Shown: positions 34,696 to 45,344 of the stretch, piece after piece
Layout: every line of letters begins with the position of its first letter
Numbering within the stretch: the stretch's first letter is position 1
DNA from: Caballeronia glebae
GTDB lineage: Bacteria > Pseudomonadota > Gammaproteobacteria > Burkholderiales > Burkholderiaceae
Length of the DNA stretch: 64,000 bases
Reading direction: 5' to 3'
Assembly: GCF_001545035.1 (NCBI RefSeq)
Contig: NZ_FCOJ02000008.1
Coordinates: forward strand, 1 to 64,000
The notes under the pieces: model-generated
Database searches by the model: none
What the model was told of the DNA's origin: nothing
Seen by the model: the letters and a program-made list of their open reading frames with translations, nothing else
Translations under genes and position numbers: made by a program

Positions 34696-35588
34696 GGCGT
34701 GGCCGAGAGACATTGCGCGAGCGTGCCGGCGTCCATGCGCGCGAGATCGTCCTGATATTTGAGCAGCACGCCGAGCGTGTTTTGCACCGATTGCGGATCG
34801 AGTTCCGTCACCGACAACGCTGCGAGCGCGCGGCACCAATCGATCGTCTCCGCCACGCCCGGCGCCTTGAACAGATCCAGCGTGCGCAGTTCATGCACGA
34901 ACGCGACGGCGCGCTGCTGCAACGCCTGCCCCGCTTCCGGCGCGCGCGCCGCGACGATCGCCAGTTCGACATCACGCGCCGGATAGCCGATCCACTGATA
35001 AAGACATCGGCGCTTCAACGCATCGTGGACTTCGCGCGTGCGGTTCGACGTCATCACGACGAGCGGCGGCCGCGCGGCGCGCACCGTGCCGTACTCCGGA
35101 ATCGACACCTGAAAGTCCGACAGCAGTTCGAGCAGGAACGCTTCGAACGGCTCGTCGGCGCGATCGATTTCGTCGATCAGCAACACGCGGCGCGCGTCGG
35201 GATTCGCGGGATCGGGCAGCAACGCCTGAAGCAGCGGACGCTTCAGCAGGAACTCGCTGCGATACAGCGAATCGTTCGACGGCGTTTCACCCGACGCCTC
35301 CGCGAGGCGCAGCGCCATGATCTGCCGCGGATAGTCCCACTCGTACAGCGCGCTCGCGGTATCGAGTCCTTCGTAGCATTGCAGTCGCAACAACGTCGTG
35401 CCGCACATTCCCGCCGCCGCCTTCGCGAGTTCCGTCTTGCCCACGCCCGGCTCGCCTTCGAGAAACAGCGGCCGCTGCATTTTCAACGCGAGAAAGAGCG
35501 CCGTCGCGAGTTCGCGATTCGCGAAGTACTGATGCTCGCGCAGACGCGCGAGCGTTTCGTCGATGGATTGCGGCGCGTCGTCCGGCAT
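34692..35588 (-). CDS. MoxR-type AAA+ ATPase (CoxD-like)
   Basis: The 298-aa protein has Walker A EGEPGVGKTELAK (about 43-55), Walker B VLLIDEIDRADEPFEAFLLE and sensor VVMTSNRTREVHDALKRRCLY. MoxR ATPases act as chaperones in metal-cofactor assembly with VWA partners; here the partner is the adjacent CoxE. It sits 6 bases after coxM and overlaps coxE, inside the cox-like operon. Confidence 0.9.
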   Translation of the reverse strand: MPDDAPQSIDETLARLREHQYFANRELATALFLALKMQRPLFLEGEPGVGKTELAKAAAGMCGTTLLRLQCYEGLDTASALYEWDYPRQIMALRLAEASGETPSNDSLYRSEFLLKRPLLQALLPDPANPDARRVLLIDEIDRADEPFEAFLLELLSDFQVSIPEYGTVRAARPPLVVMTSNRTREVHDALKRRCLYQWIGYPARDVELAIVAARAPEAGQALQQRAVAFVHELRTLDLFKAPGVAETIDWCRALAALSVTELDPQSVQNTLGVLLKYQDDLARMDAGTLAQCLSATP

Positions 35589-35594
35589 CGCGAA

Positions 35595-36395
35595 CTAGAA
35601 CGACATCGCGCGCTCGATCGCGCGGCCCGCGAGCACCGGAATCAGATGCGCCCGATATTCGGCGCTCGCGTGCATGTCGGCGTTCAACTCGCCGGGCGAG
35701 ATCGTCACGCCGCGCGCCGATGCCACCGAAAAGTCCTTCGACAACGCCGCTTCCAGCTCTGCCGGACGAAACACCGACGACGCCGCGCCCGTCACGCCGA
35801 CGCGCACGCCGTTCGCGAACTTCGCGACGAACACGCCGACGAGCGCGAAGTGCGAGGCGGGGTTGCGAAACTTCTCGTAGCCCGCGCGCTCGGCCAGCGG
35901 AAACTCGACGGCCGTGATGAGTTCGTCGGGTTCGAGCGCGGTCGTGTACATGTCGATGAAAAAATCGTCGGCGGCGATGCGCCTTCTGTCGGTCACGACC
36001 GTCGCGTTCAGCGCGAGCGCGGCGCTGGGATAGCACGCCGCGGGATCGTCGTTGGCGAGCGAGCCGCCGATCGTGCCGCGCTCGCGCACTTGCCGGTCGC
36101 CGATGCGGCCCGCGAGATCCGCGAGACCGGGCAGCGCGCGCTTCACATCCGCGTTCGACGCGACTTGCGCATGGCACACCGCGCCGCCGATCGTGAGCTT
36201 GTCGGCATCGAGCGTGACGCTTTTCATCGACGCGATGCGCGTCACGTCGATCAGCGCCGAGGGCTGCGCGAGACGCAGGCGCATGGTCGGCAAGAGGCTC
36301 TGGCCGCCCGCGAGAAACTTGGCGTCGCCGTTCGCGGTAAGCGCCGTGACGGCCGCTTTCGCTTCATCTGCTCTTCGATAGTCGAATGAATACAT
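35595..36395 (-). CDS. coxM: CoxM-like FAD-binding medium subunit
   Basis: The 266-aa protein has the molybdopterin-dehydrogenase FAD domain: KFLAGGQSLLPTMRLRLAQP, TIGGAVCHAQV, RERGTIGGSLANDDPAACYP and the C-terminal CO-dehydrogenase FAD domain (FRNPASHFALVGVFVAKF). It passes electrons from the iron-sulfur subunit to FAD. It lies 13 bases downstream of the large-subunit gene. Confidence 0.9.
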   Translation of the reverse strand: MYSFDYRRADEAKAAVTALTANGDAKFLAGGQSLLPTMRLRLAQPSALIDVTRIASMKSVTLDADKLTIGGAVCHAQVASNADVKRALPGLADLAGRIGDRQVRERGTIGGSLANDDPAACYPSAALALNATVVTDRRRIAADDFFIDMYTTALEPDELITAVEFPLAERAGYEKFRNPASHFALVGVFVAKFANGVRVGVTGAASSVFRPAELEAALSKDFSVASARGVTISPGELNADMHASAEYRAHLIPVLAGRAIERAMSF

Positions 36396-36408
36396 GGCGC
36401 TGGTCTCC

Positions 36409-38781
36409 TCAAGCGTTACGCATCGCGGTCCACACGCGATGCGGCGTTGCGGGCATCTGCAAGTCCTTCACACCGAGCGGCGCGAGCGCGTCGAGAATCG
36501 CGTTGATGACGGCCGGCGGCGAACCGATCGCGCCCGCCTCGCCGCACCCCTTCACGCCGAGCGGATTGTGCGTGCACGGCGTGCCTTTCGCGGTCTCGAC
36601 GGTGAAGTTCGGCAGATCGATCGCGTGCGGCAGCGCGTAATCCATGAACGAGCCGGAGAGCAACTGGCCGGTGCTGTCGTCGTACACGCAGCGTTCGAGC
36701 ATCGCCTGGCCGATGCCCTGCCCCAGACCGCCGTGCACTTGCCCTTCGACGATCATCGGATTGATCACGTTGCCGAAGTCGTCGACGGCCGTGAACTTCT
36801 GGATGCGCGTTTCGCCGGTATCCTGATCGACTTCCACTTCGCACACATACGCGCCCGACGGATACGTGAAGTTGGTCGGATCGTAGAACGCGTTTTCGTT
36901 GAGGCCCGGCTCCATCGTTTCGAGCGGGAAGTTGTGCGGCACATACGCGGCGAGCGACACGTCGACGAACGTCTTCGTGCGATCCGTGCCCGCGACGCGG
37001 AACATGCCGTTCTTGAACTCGATGTCCTCCACCGCCGCTTCGAGCAGATGCGCGGCGATCTTCTTCGCCTTCGCTTCGATCTTATCGAGCGCCTTCATGA
37101 TCGCCGAGCCGCCGACCGAGATCGACCGCGAGCCATACGTGCCCATGCCGAACGGAATGCGCCCGGTATCGCCGTGAATGATTTCGACGTTCTCGATCGA
37201 GACGCCGAGCCGGTCCGCGACCACTTGCGCGAACGTCGTCTCGTGGCCTTGGCCGTGACTGTGCGAGCCGGTGAAGACGGTCACGGAGCCGGTCGGATGC
37301 ACGCGCACTTCGCCTGCTTCGAAGAGACCCGCGCGCGCGCCGAGCGCGCCCGCCACGTTCGACGGCGCGAGCCCGCACGCCTCGACGTAGCACGAATAGC
37401 CAATGCCGCGCAGCCTGCCTTTCTGCTTCGATTCCTCGCGGCGCTTCGGGAAACCTTCGACGTCCGCGAGTTCCAGCGCGCGATTCAGGCACGCGTCGTA
37501 ATCGCCGGTGTCGTATGTGAGACCGACCGGCGTCGCATACGGAAACTCGCGGATGAAATTGCGCCGTCGCAACTCGACAGGATCGATGTTCAACTCGCGC
37601 GCCGCCGTCTCGACGAGGCGCTCGACGACATACGTCGCTTCCGGCCGGCCCGCGCCGCGATACGCATCGACAGGCACGGTGTTCGTGAAGACCGCCTTCA
37701 CTTCGGCGTAGATCGCGGGCGTCGTGTACTGGCCGGCGAGTAACGTCGCGTAGAGCACGGTCGGAATCGACGATGCGAACGTCGACAGATACGCGCCCAT
37801 GTTCGCCGTCGTATGCACGCGCATGCCGATGAACTTGCCGTCGCGATCGAGCGCCAGTTCGGCTTTGGTCACGTGATCGCGGCCGTGCGCGTCGGACAAA
37901 AAGGCTTCCGAGCGCTCGGCCGTCCACTTGATCGGACGCCCGACTTTCTTCGACGCCCACGTCAGCGCGACATCTTCCGGATACAGGAAAATCTTCGAGC
38001 CGAAGCCGCCGCCCACATCCGGCGCGATCACGCGCAGCTTCGACTCCGGCAGCGACAGCACGAACGCGGCCATTAACAGTCGCTCGACGTGCGGATTCTG
38101 ATTCGCGACGTAGACCGTGTAGCTCTCGTCGTGCTTCGAATAGCTCGCGTTGACGGCGCGCGGTTCGATCGCGTTCGGCACGAGGCGCTGGTTGACGATA
38201 TCGAGCGTCGTCACGTGCGCGGCCTGCGCGAACGCGGCGTCGGTCGCGGCCTTGTCGCCGTGGCCCCAGTTGTAGCAGACGTTGTTCGGCACGCTGTCGT
38301 GCACGAGCGGCCGGCCCGCGTCCGACGCGCTCGCCGTATCGACCGTCGCGGGCAACTCGTCGTAATCGACCTCGATGAGTTCGGCCGCGTCCTTCGCCTC
38401 CTTCACCGATTCCGCGACGACGAGCGCGACCTGATCGCCCACGTGCAACACCTTGTCGTGCGCGATGACGGGATGCGGCGGTTCGTGCATCGGCGAGCCG
38501 TCGGTGCTGTGGATGAGCCAGCCGCACGGCAGTCCGCCGACGTTCTCGCCCGCCATGTCGCGGCCGGTGAAAATGCCGATCACGCCCGGCGACTTCAGCG
38601 CCGCCGCGGTATCGATGCGCGCGATCTTCGCGTGCGCGTGCGGCGAACGCAGGAACACGCCGTAGCTTTGCTGCGGCATCACGACGTCGTCGGTGTATTG
38701 GCCCGCGCCCGTCAGGAAGCGATAGTCTTCCTTGCGCTTCACGCCAGCGCCGATCAGTTTCTGTTGCTCAGGGGCATTCAT
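36409..38781 (-). CDS. coxL: CoxL-like molybdopterin large subunit, form II
   Basis: The 790-aa protein is a xanthine-dehydrogenase-family molybdenum subunit: [62 protein letters not shown] and the catalytic [16 protein letters not shown] near the end. The active-site loop at residues 373-379 reads AYRGAGR, the form II (BMS) signature, not the AYxCSFR of genuine form I CO dehydrogenase. Substrate may therefore be an aldehyde, purine or other small molecule, with CO oxidation doubtful. Full-length, second gene of the operon. Confidence 0.92.
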   Translation of the reverse strand: MNAPEQQKLIGAGVKRKEDYRFLTGAGQYTDDVVMPQQSYGVFLRSPHAHAKIARIDTAAALKSPGVIGIFTGRDMAGENVGGLPCGWLIHSTDGSPMHEPPHPVIAHDKVLHVGDQVALVVAESVKEAKDAAELIEVDYDELPATVDTASASDAGRPLVHDSVPNNVCYNWGHGDKAATDAAFAQAAHVTTLDIVNQRLVPNAIEPRAVNASYSKHDESYTVYVANQNPHVERLLMAAFVLSLPESKLRVIAPDVGGGFGSKIFLYPEDVALTWASKKVGRPIKWTAERSEAFLSDAHGRDHVTKAELALDRDGKFIGMRVHTTANMGAYLSTFASSIPTVLYATLLAGQYTTPAIYAEVKAVFTNTVPVDAYRGAGRPEATYVVERLVETAARELNIDPVELRRRNFIREFPYATPVGLTYDTGDYDACLNRALELADVEGFPKRREESKQKGRLRGIGYSCYVEACGLAPSNVAGALGARAGLFEAGEVRVHPTGSVTVFTGSHSHGQGHETTFAQVVADRLGVSIENVEIIHGDTGRIPFGMGTYGSRSISVGGSAIMKALDKIEAKAKKIAAHLLEAAVEDIEFKNGMFRVAGTDRTKTFVDVSLAAYVPHNFPLETMEPGLNENAFYDPTNFTYPSGAYVCEVEVDQDTGETRIQKFTAVDDFGNVINPMIVEGQVHGGLGQGIGQAMLERCVYDDSTGQLLSGSFMDYALPHAIDLPNFTVETAKGTPCTHNPLGVKGCGEAGAIGSPPAVINAILDALAPLGVKDLQMPATPHRVWTAMRNA

Positions 38782-38836
38782 CGCGGTCTCCTAGTAAAGG
38801 CGCGATTCGTCGTTTCGAAAAAGGATCGGAGTCGGG

Positions 38837-39313
38837 TCAGGCGCCGGCTTTCATGTCCCGCGCGCCCTGCAAGACCGCTTTGACGATGTTGTGATAGCCC
38901 GTGCAGCGACACAGATTGCCGTCGAGCTGTTCGCGCACTTCTTCTTCGGACAGATCGGGCGATTGCGCGGCCAGCGCGCTCGCGCTCATCACCATGCCCG
39001 GCGTGCAGAAGCCGCACTGCAGGCCGTGGCATTCCTTGAAGGCCGCCTGCATCGGATGAAGCTGGCCGTCTTTCGCCATGCCTTCGATAGTCGTCACTTC
39101 CATGCCGTCCGCCTGCGCGGCGAGGATGTTGCACGACTTGATCGCGCGGCCGTCGAGATGCACGGTGCACGCGCCGCACTGCGCGGTATCGCAGCCGATA
39201 TGCGTGCCGGTGAGCCTGAGTTGATCGCGGAGAAACTGGACGAGCAGAAGATGCGGTTCGACGGTGGCGGTCACGGATTTCCCATTGACCGTCAGGCTTA
39301 TGCTGAGCGCCAT
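38837..39313 (-). CDS. coxS: CoxS-like [2Fe-2S] small subunit
   Basis: The 158-aa protein has both iron-sulfur motifs of the family: the plant-type [15 protein letters not shown] and the C-terminal [12 protein letters not shown] with [13 protein letters not shown]. It shuttles electrons between the molybdenum site and FAD. First gene of the operon; ATG 39313 is preceded by AGGAGA. The 227-bp gap upstream must hold the promoter. Confidence 0.93.
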   Translation of the reverse strand: MALSISLTVNGKSVTATVEPHLLLVQFLRDQLRLTGTHIGCDTAQCGACTVHLDGRAIKSCNILAAQADGMEVTTIEGMAKDGQLHPMQAAFKECHGLQCGFCTPGMVMSASALAAQSPDLSEEEVREQLDGNLCRCTGYHNIVKAVLQGARDMKAGA

Positions 39314-39496
39314 TTTTCACTGTCTCCTGGGTGAGGACGATCCAGCTTCGCGCCACGCACCTGCCATCTGCCGCCGTGAGCGTTCAGCCGGAATGGGTGT
39401 TATGTGATTGTGACAATGAGTAAAACACAAATCGGCGGGCGTCGCTATCGGCGCGAACGTCCGTCCCATATACACGGCATCGCGGCTGCAAAAGCA

Positions 39497-39521
39497 AAGC
39501 GCCGCCTCTCGGGCGGCGCTT
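39497..39521 (-). terminator. Terminator of the amino-acid permease gene
   Basis: AAGCGCCGCC pairs with GGCGGCGCTT around a short loop, 20 bases after the permease stop on the minus strand. Confidence 0.75.
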
Positions 39522-39540
39522 CGCGTGAAACAGAAGGCGT

Positions 39541-41001
39541 TCAGTGCGTCACGGTCTCACGCTTCTTTCGCGCATCGTCGGCCGATGCAACGGCGTGCGG
39601 CGCTTTGAGCGGCGCGCGTCCGAGCACCGCGTTGCGGCGCGAATACAGGAAGTAGATCGCGAGGCCGATCACGAGCCACACCACGAACGCGATCCACGTC
39701 ATTGCCTGAAGATTGAGCATCAGGAACAGGCACGACGCCACCGCGAGAACCGGCACGACGGGCACGCCGGGGCAGCGGAACGCGCGCGGCAATTGCGGAT
39801 GCGTGCGGCGCAGGATCAGCACGGCGATGGACACCATGGAGAACGCGGCGAGAGTGCCGATGTTGATCAGTTCGGCGAGCACGTTGAGCGGCACGAGCGC
39901 GCCGATCAGACCGAAGAAAATGCCGACGAGCCAGGTGGTGAAGAACGGCGTCGAATAACGCGGATGCACCTTCGAAAGCCGCGCGGGCAAAAGGCCGTCG
40001 CGCGACATCGCGTAGATGATGCGCGTCTGGCCGTAACTCATCACGAGAATCACGGTGAGCATGCCGAGCACCGCGCCGAGATCGATGAAGCCCGCGACCC
40101 AGTTCTGGCCGGCCACCTGCAGCGCGAACGACACCGGATGCGGATTGTTCGCGAATTGCGACGACGGCATGATGCCGGTCACGACCGCCGCGACCGCCAC
40201 GTAAAGCACCGCGCACACCGCGAGCGACGAGATGATGCCGATCGGCAGATCGCGCTTCGGATTCTTCACTTCCTCCGCCGCCGACGAGACCGAATCGAAG
40301 CCGATGAACGCGAAGAACATCACCGCCGCCGCGCCGAACACGCCGGACCAGCCGTTCGGCATGAACGGATGCCAGTTTGCCGGCTTCACATGGAACACGC
40401 CCACGGCGACCACGAGCACGACGACCGTCACCTTGATCGCGACCATGATGTTGTTCACGCGCGTCGATTCCTTCACGCCGACCGAGAGCAGCCACGTGAT
40501 CGCCATCATCACGAGGAACGCGGGCAGGTTGAAGAACGTGACGTGGCCGGGCAGGGCGCCGGGCGCGGCGGACAGCGCGGTCGGCAGCGCAATGCCGAAG
40601 CCCGACAACAGCGATTGCAGATAGCCCGACCAGCCGACCGACACGGCGGACGTCGCGAGCCCGTATTCGAGCATCAGATCCCAGCCGATGATCCACGCGG
40701 CAAGCTCGCCGAGCGTCGCGTACGAATACGTGTAAATGGAGCCGGCGACGGGAATCGTCGACGAAAATTCCGCGTAGGCGAGAGCGGCGAAGGCGCATGC
40801 GATCGCCGCGATGATGAACGAAACCATGAGCGCCGGGCCGGCCTGCACAGCGCCGGTGCCGGTCAGCACGAAGATGCCCGTGCCGACGATCGCGCCGATC
40901 CCGAGGAACGTCAGATCGAGGGCGCCGAGCGTCTTTTTGAGCGACGTGCTGTGCGCGCCGGCCAGCATGTCCTCGATGTTTTTCTTGCGGAACAACGACA
41001 T
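39541..41001 (-). CDS. APC family amino-acid permease
   Basis: The 486-aa protein has twelve or more hydrophobic segments. The first shows LGIGAIVGTGIFVLTGTGAV, the APC substrate motif; FFAFIGFDSVSSAAEEVKNP and RDLPIGIISSLAVCAVLY are typical of the YfnA/cationic amino-acid transporter branch. It imports an amino acid by cation symport; the substrate is not certain. Monocistronic, with a terminator downstream. Confidence 0.9.
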   Translation of the reverse strand: MSLFRKKNIEDMLAGAHSTSLKKTLGALDLTFLGIGAIVGTGIFVLTGTGAVQAGPALMVSFIIAAIACAFAALAYAEFSSTIPVAGSIYTYSYATLGELAAWIIGWDLMLEYGLATSAVSVGWSGYLQSLLSGFGIALPTALSAAPGALPGHVTFFNLPAFLVMMAITWLLSVGVKESTRVNNIMVAIKVTVVVLVVAVGVFHVKPANWHPFMPNGWSGVFGAAAVMFFAFIGFDSVSSAAEEVKNPKRDLPIGIISSLAVCAVLYVAVAAVVTGIMPSSQFANNPHPVSFALQVAGQNWVAGFIDLGAVLGMLTVILVMSYGQTRIIYAMSRDGLLPARLSKVHPRYSTPFFTTWLVGIFFGLIGALVPLNVLAELINIGTLAAFSMVSIAVLILRRTHPQLPRAFRCPGVPVVPVLAVASCLFLMLNLQAMTWIAFVVWLVIGLAIYFLYSRRNAVLGRAPLKAPHAVASADDARKKRETVTH

Positions 41002-41159
41002 TACGATGAGTCTCCTTCTCGGCGCGCGCGAGCGGCCCTGCCACGGGAAAAACCCGCCATTTTATCGGAGACTGAAGGATCGCCCATCAATCGGGCTCGC
41101 AGCGTAATACTGCGGCGAATTTTGACAACCGGTCGTTTTTATCTTGTACGAGATAAAAC

Positions 41160-41813
41160 CTATCCGGCGATTGCGGGATTCATATCGACGAGACGGTTGC
41201 TCATCACGTAGAAAGTCAGCTCCGCATTGTTGGCGAGCTTCATTTTCTCCAACAACCGCGCACGATAAACGCTCACGGTTTTAACCGAGAGCGATAAGGC
41301 GTTCGCGATATCCGTCAACCGCTTTCCCGACGCCAGCATGCACAGCGTCTGATACTCCCGGTCGGAGAGTTTCTCGTGCGGCAACCGGTCCGTGTCGAGC
41401 GAAACATAAGTCGCGAGCGCTTCGGCCATTTCCGGGCTCACGTATTTGCGGCCGGCGGCGACTTGCTGAAGCGCGCCGATCATCAGCGCGGGGTCCGCCG
41501 TTTTCGACAGATAGCCCGACGCGCCCGCCTTCAGCGCTCGCACCGCGTATTGATCTTCGCGATACATCGAGAACATCAGCACCGGCAGACGCGGACTTTC
41601 GCGCTTGAGACGCTTCAACACGTCGATGCCGTTGATGTCCGGCAGCGAGATATCGAGCATCGCGACATCGGGCGAACGGCGCGCGGCGAGCGCGAGCGCC
41701 TGCATGCCGGTCTCCGCCTCCAGCACTTCGGATGCAACGCCGCGTTCCAGCAGCAATTGCGCGACGCCGCGGCGCACGATGGCGTGATCGTCGGCGAGCA
41801 GGATTCTGAGCAT
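41160..41813 (-). CDS. NarL/FixJ-type response regulator
   Basis: The 217-aa protein has a receiver domain with LLADDHAIVRRGV (acidic pocket), phospho-Asp in VAMLDISLPDINGIDVL, and Lys in GYLSKTAD, followed by a LuxR-type HTH (LSDREYQTLCMLASGKRLTD, IANALSLSVKTVSVYRARLL). It pairs with the histidine kinase encoded 10 bases upstream. Target genes are not evident. Confidence 0.92.
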   Translation of the reverse strand: MLRILLADDHAIVRRGVAQLLLERGVASEVLEAETGMQALALAARRSPDVAMLDISLPDINGIDVLKRLKRESPRLPVLMFSMYREDQYAVRALKAGASGYLSKTADPALMIGALQQVAAGRKYVSPEMAEALATYVSLDTDRLPHEKLSDREYQTLCMLASGKRLTDIANALSLSVKTVSVYRARLLEKMKLANNAELTFYVMSNRLVDMNPAIAG

Positions 41814-41823
41814 CGCGGCGGCC

Positions 41824-42687
41824 TCAGGCGTTGACCAGGCCGAGCGTGAACAGGCCGGAGCGCGCAGCGGACCACGGAAAACGCGCGCTCACGCAAGTGC
41901 CGGCGGGCTTCGCCGCAGCGACGCGCAGCGTGCCGCCAAGCGCCTCACAGCGCGCGCGCATGCCGGAGAGCCCGAAGCGCCCGCTCTTGCGACGCGCCGC
42001 CGCGCCGATGCCGACGCCATCGTCCTCCACGAGCAGGATCACGCCGTGTGCGTCGAGCGCGACAGACACGCGTGCGCGCCCGGCGTGCGCATGACGCGCG
42101 ACATTGCCGAGCGCTTCCTGCATCACGCGAAAGAGCGCGAGCGACATGTCGTGCGACATGCGGTCCAGCCGCGCGTCGTCGGGGCAGGAGAACTCGACGG
42201 CGATCGCCGTGCGCGCGCCGAAGCCCGCGATCCAGTCGGCGAGCGTGGCGGCGAAGTTTGCGTCGAACGTCGGCGTCTGCAGCCCTTCGACGATCCGATG
42301 ACTCGTCTCGCAGACATCCGCGAGCGCCGCGCGCGCCTGATGCAGCGCGTCGCCGAGGGCGGCGGACGCATCGGCGGGCAGCCAGTGTTCGGCACGCGCG
42401 AGTGCGATGTTGGCGACGGTGAGCGCCGCGCCGCTCGCATCGTGGAGATCCTGCGCGAGCGCCCGGCGCGCGCGCTCTTCCGTGGCGGCGAGCAGCGCGG
42501 CAAGTTCCTGAACGCGGGCGGTGAGACGCTGAATCTGATGATCGCCCTTGAGTTTGGCGTCGATCAGCGCGGAATAGGGCGAGGCAAACGGGGCGCCGGA
42601 GCATTCCGGCGCCGGTGACGGAACCGCGCGCAGCCGGGCGCGGCGAATCGGGTTCTCATCGAGCGTGATCGTGGCCGACGGGTTCAT
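41824..42687 (-). CDS. Soluble NarX/UhpB-type histidine kinase
   Basis: The 287-aa protein has a coiled-coil start, a HisKA_3 dimerisation box with phospho-His in LAQDLHDASGAALT, N-box FRVMQEALGNVARHAHAG and G-box LLVEDDGVGIG with FGLSGMRARCEALGG. There is no transmembrane or known sensor domain, so it must sense a cytoplasmic cue or a partner. It is co-transcribed with the response regulator. Confidence 0.9.
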   Translation of the reverse strand: MNPSATITLDENPIRRARLRAVPSPAPECSGAPFASPYSALIDAKLKGDHQIQRLTARVQELAALLAATEERARRALAQDLHDASGAALTVANIALARAEHWLPADASAALGDALHQARAALADVCETSHRIVEGLQTPTFDANFAATLADWIAGFGARTAIAVEFSCPDDARLDRMSHDMSLALFRVMQEALGNVARHAHAGRARVSVALDAHGVILLVEDDGVGIGAAARRKSGRFGLSGMRARCEALGGTLRVAAAKPAGTCVSARFPWSAARSGLFTLGLVNA

Positions 42688-42982
42688 TCACTGTCCTCGC
42701 TTTGAGCGCAACTGGAGCTACGTCCTCGGGCGGTCTCACGAGCGGCGTAACCGAATTTACACTCTGTAACATCGTTGACGGACGGCGAGGTCACGTGCGC
42801 CGTCTCAACGTATGCGCATCATATCTCAAAAATATGATAAATCCGTGTCCTACAAGGCTTCGGCGGACGAAGTTCATGTCGTTTGCCAAGTCCGCTGCGC
42901 ATAATGCGTAGGAAAAACACCTACTGACGGCCGCCAATTTGTAACAGCGTCGTTCGCGCCGTCATTTCGTCGGGGCGAAAAA
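42688..42982. other. Intergenic region upstream of the histidine kinase
   Basis: Moderately AT-rich, no supported gene. It must hold the promoter of the two-component pair. Confidence 0.35.
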
Positions 42983-43007
42983 AAACCGGAGCGCGAAGCT
43001 CCGGTTT
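42983..43007 (-). terminator. Terminator of fpr
   Basis: AAACCGGAGC pairs with GCTCCGGTTT, and the minus strand runs on as eight T, 25 bases after the fpr stop. Confidence 0.88.
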
Positions 43008-43031
43008 CTTTGAACGCGACGTAACACCGGT

Positions 43032-43802
43032 TTAGCCGACGAACGCCTTCTCCACGACATAGTGGCCAGGATGATTGTTGCTGCCTTCCTGGAAGCCCAA
43101 TGAGTCGAGCAACTCGCGCGTGTCGCGCAGCATGTGCGGGCTGCCGCAGAGCATCACGCGGTCGTTTTCGACCGAGAACGGCTCGACCGCGAGATCCGCG
43201 AACAGCTTCTTCGTCTCGATCAGATCGGTAATGCGGCCGCGGTTCGCGAACTCCTCGCGCGTCACCGTCGGGTAATACACGAGCTTCTCGGACACGATTT
43301 CGCCAATATGCTCATGCGCCGGCAAGTGCTCGGTGATGAAGTCCTTGTACGCGAGTTCGTCGACGAAACGGCACGTGTGCGTCAGCACGATCTTCTCGTA
43401 GCGGTCGTAGACGTCCGGGTCCTTGATGATCGACATGAACGGGGCCAGGCCCGTGCCGGTCGACAGCAGCCACAGCGTCTTGCCCGGCAGCAGATTGTCG
43501 GCCACGAGCGTGCCCGTCGGCTTCTTGCCGATCAGCACGGAATCGCCCACTTTCAGGTGTTGCAGGCGCGAGGTGAGCGGGCCGTCGGGAACCTTGATGC
43601 TCAGAAATTCGAGATGCTCTTCGTAGTTCGCGCTCGCGAGGCTGTAGGCGCGCAGGAGCGGCTTGCCGTCGACTTCGAGACCCACCATCGTGAACTGGCC
43701 GTTCTCGAAGCGGAACGCGCTGTCGCGGGTGCAGGTGAAACTGAAAAGCGTGTCGGTCCAGTGATGGACGCTCAGAACGGTTTGAGAATTAAGGTTGCTC
43801 AT
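43032..43802 (-). CDS. fpr: Ferredoxin--NADP(+) reductase
   Basis: The 256-aa flavoprotein has the FNR fold: FRFENGQFTMVGLEVDG and RAYSLASANYEEHLEF (FAD), LLSTGTGLAPFMSIIKD (NADP) and a C-terminus ending YVVEKAFVG as in bacterial class I Fpr. It balances NADPH and ferredoxin/flavodoxin pools. Its terminator lies directly downstream. Confidence 0.93.
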   Translation of the reverse strand: MSNLNSQTVLSVHHWTDTLFSFTCTRDSAFRFENGQFTMVGLEVDGKPLLRAYSLASANYEEHLEFLSIKVPDGPLTSRLQHLKVGDSVLIGKKPTGTLVADNLLPGKTLWLLSTGTGLAPFMSIIKDPDVYDRYEKIVLTHTCRFVDELAYKDFITEHLPAHEHIGEIVSEKLVYYPTVTREEFANRGRITDLIETKKLFADLAVEPFSVENDRVMLCGSPHMLRDTRELLDSLGFQEGSNNHPGHYVVEKAFVG

Positions 43803-44300
43803 GGCTTCTTGAACTGTGCTCTAACTGTGCGAAAGCGGGTGACGCTCTGACGCTCACGGCTGATTGCCGGCCGATGCCACACCGGGGCGGCGTTGAAAAC
43901 AAAGCGCGCTACAAAGGCGCGACGAGGGCGCTGCGCTGCCCGAACAGGACGATCGAATGTGAAGGTCGCCGATCGATCCGAAACCCGCGATTCGCGGACA
44001 GCGTTTTCACGCTGCGCCACGCGTGAACTTCGCGCAAAAACCAGACAGCCCGGCGCAATCGGCTATTTTAACCCGATAGTCGTTTCGCGGTCCGCACGGC
44101 GATAAGGCGGCAAAGGCGCGCACGCGCGCCTCGTGGGCGAACGTGCGTGCTGAAGAAATGCGTATTCGGCTGGCTGCACGTCCGGTGGCCGGCATCGGCG
44201 GGGCTCGCAATCGCTGCCGAAAAGCCTCCGAGCCCGCATGATAGCAACGGATGCCGCGCCTATCCCGAAATACCCTTCTGGCAAAAGGCTCGGCGCGGTG
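43803..44300. other. 498-bp gap, no gene seen
   Basis: Short Arg/Ala-rich frames only, no motif or ribosome site of note. It must contain the fpr promoter at its left side. Confidence 0.4.
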
Positions 44301-45344
44301 TCAGATGCGCTGATCCGTCGACGGTTTTTCCCACAAATTGATGCCGCCTTCCTGCGCGTGCTGATCGATTTCCGCGAGTTCTTCCTTCGTGAAATCGAGA
44401 TTCTTCAACGCGCCGACGTTCTCCGCGACCTGTTCCGCCCGGCTCGCGCCGATCAGCACCGAGGTCACGCGGCCGCCACGCAATGCCCACGCAAGCGCCA
44501 TCTGCGCGAGGCTCTGGCCGCGCTTCTGCGCGAGTTCGTTGAGTTTGCGCACGTGCGCGAGGTTCGCATCGCTCAGATGCTCCTGCTTGAGCGACCCGCC
44601 GCCCGGCTTGTTGACGCGCGCGTCCTGTGGCACGCCGTTCAGATACTTGCTCGTGAGCAGACCTTGCGCGAGCGGCGTGAACGCGATGCTGCCGGCGCCG
44701 ACATCGTCGAGCGTGTCGAGCAGTTCCTCTTCGATCCAACGGTTCAGCATGTTGTACGACGGCTGATGGATCAGGAGCGGCACCTTGTGCTCGGCGAGCA
44801 GCTTAGCCATTTCGCGCGTTTTAGCCGCCGAATACGAGGAGATGCCGACATAGAGCGCCTTGCCCGAATGCACGGCCGTCGCGAGCGCGCCGGCGGTTTC
44901 TTCCAGCGGGGTGTCGGCGTCGAAGCGATGCGAATAGAAAATGTCGACGTAATCGAGCCCCATGCGTTTGAGACTCTGATCCAGGCTCGCGAGCACGTAT
45001 TTGCGCGAGCCGCCGCCCTGGCCGTATGGGCCGGGCCACATGTCCCAGCCGGCTTTGGACGAGATCAGCAACTCGTCGCGATACGGCCGGAAATCGTCCT
45101 TGAAAATACGGCCGAAGTTCGCTTCGGCGCTGCCATACGGCGGGCCGTAGTTGTTCGCGAGATCGAAATGGGTAATTCCCAGGTCGAACGCGGTGCGCAG
45201 AATTTCGCGTTGCGCGGAGATCGGCGTGGTATCGCCGAAGTTGTGCCACAAACCCAGCGACAACGCAGGCAATTTCAACCCGCTCTTGCCGCAAGTGCGG
45301 TATTGCATCTGCGTGTAACGCTCGGACGCTGCTTCGTAGGCCAT
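44301..45344 (-). CDS. Aldo/keto reductase, L-glyceraldehyde 3-phosphate reductase type (YghZ-like)
   Basis: The 347-aa protein has the AKR barrel: GITHFDLANNYGPPYGSAE with Asp and Tyr of the catalytic tetrad, LISSKAGWDMWPGPYG with Lys, and DYVDIFYSHRFD with His. GSRKYVLASLDQSLKRMGLD and the C-terminal VLIGASRAEQVAENVGAL are typical of the YghZ/MgrA (AKR14) branch, which reduces L-glyceraldehyde 3-phosphate and methylglyoxal. ATG 45344 has GAGGA upstream. Confidence 0.9.
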   Translation of the reverse strand: MAYEAASERYTQMQYRTCGKSGLKLPALSLGLWHNFGDTTPISAQREILRTAFDLGITHFDLANNYGPPYGSAEANFGRIFKDDFRPYRDELLISSKAGWDMWPGPYGQGGGSRKYVLASLDQSLKRMGLDYVDIFYSHRFDADTPLEETAGALATAVHSGKALYVGISSYSAAKTREMAKLLAEHKVPLLIHQPSYNMLNRWIEEELLDTLDDVGAGSIAFTPLAQGLLTSKYLNGVPQDARVNKPGGGSLKQEHLSDANLAHVRKLNELAQKRGQSLAQMALAWALRGGRVTSVLIGASRAEQVAENVGALKNLDFTKEELAEIDQHAQEGGINLWEKPSTDQRI

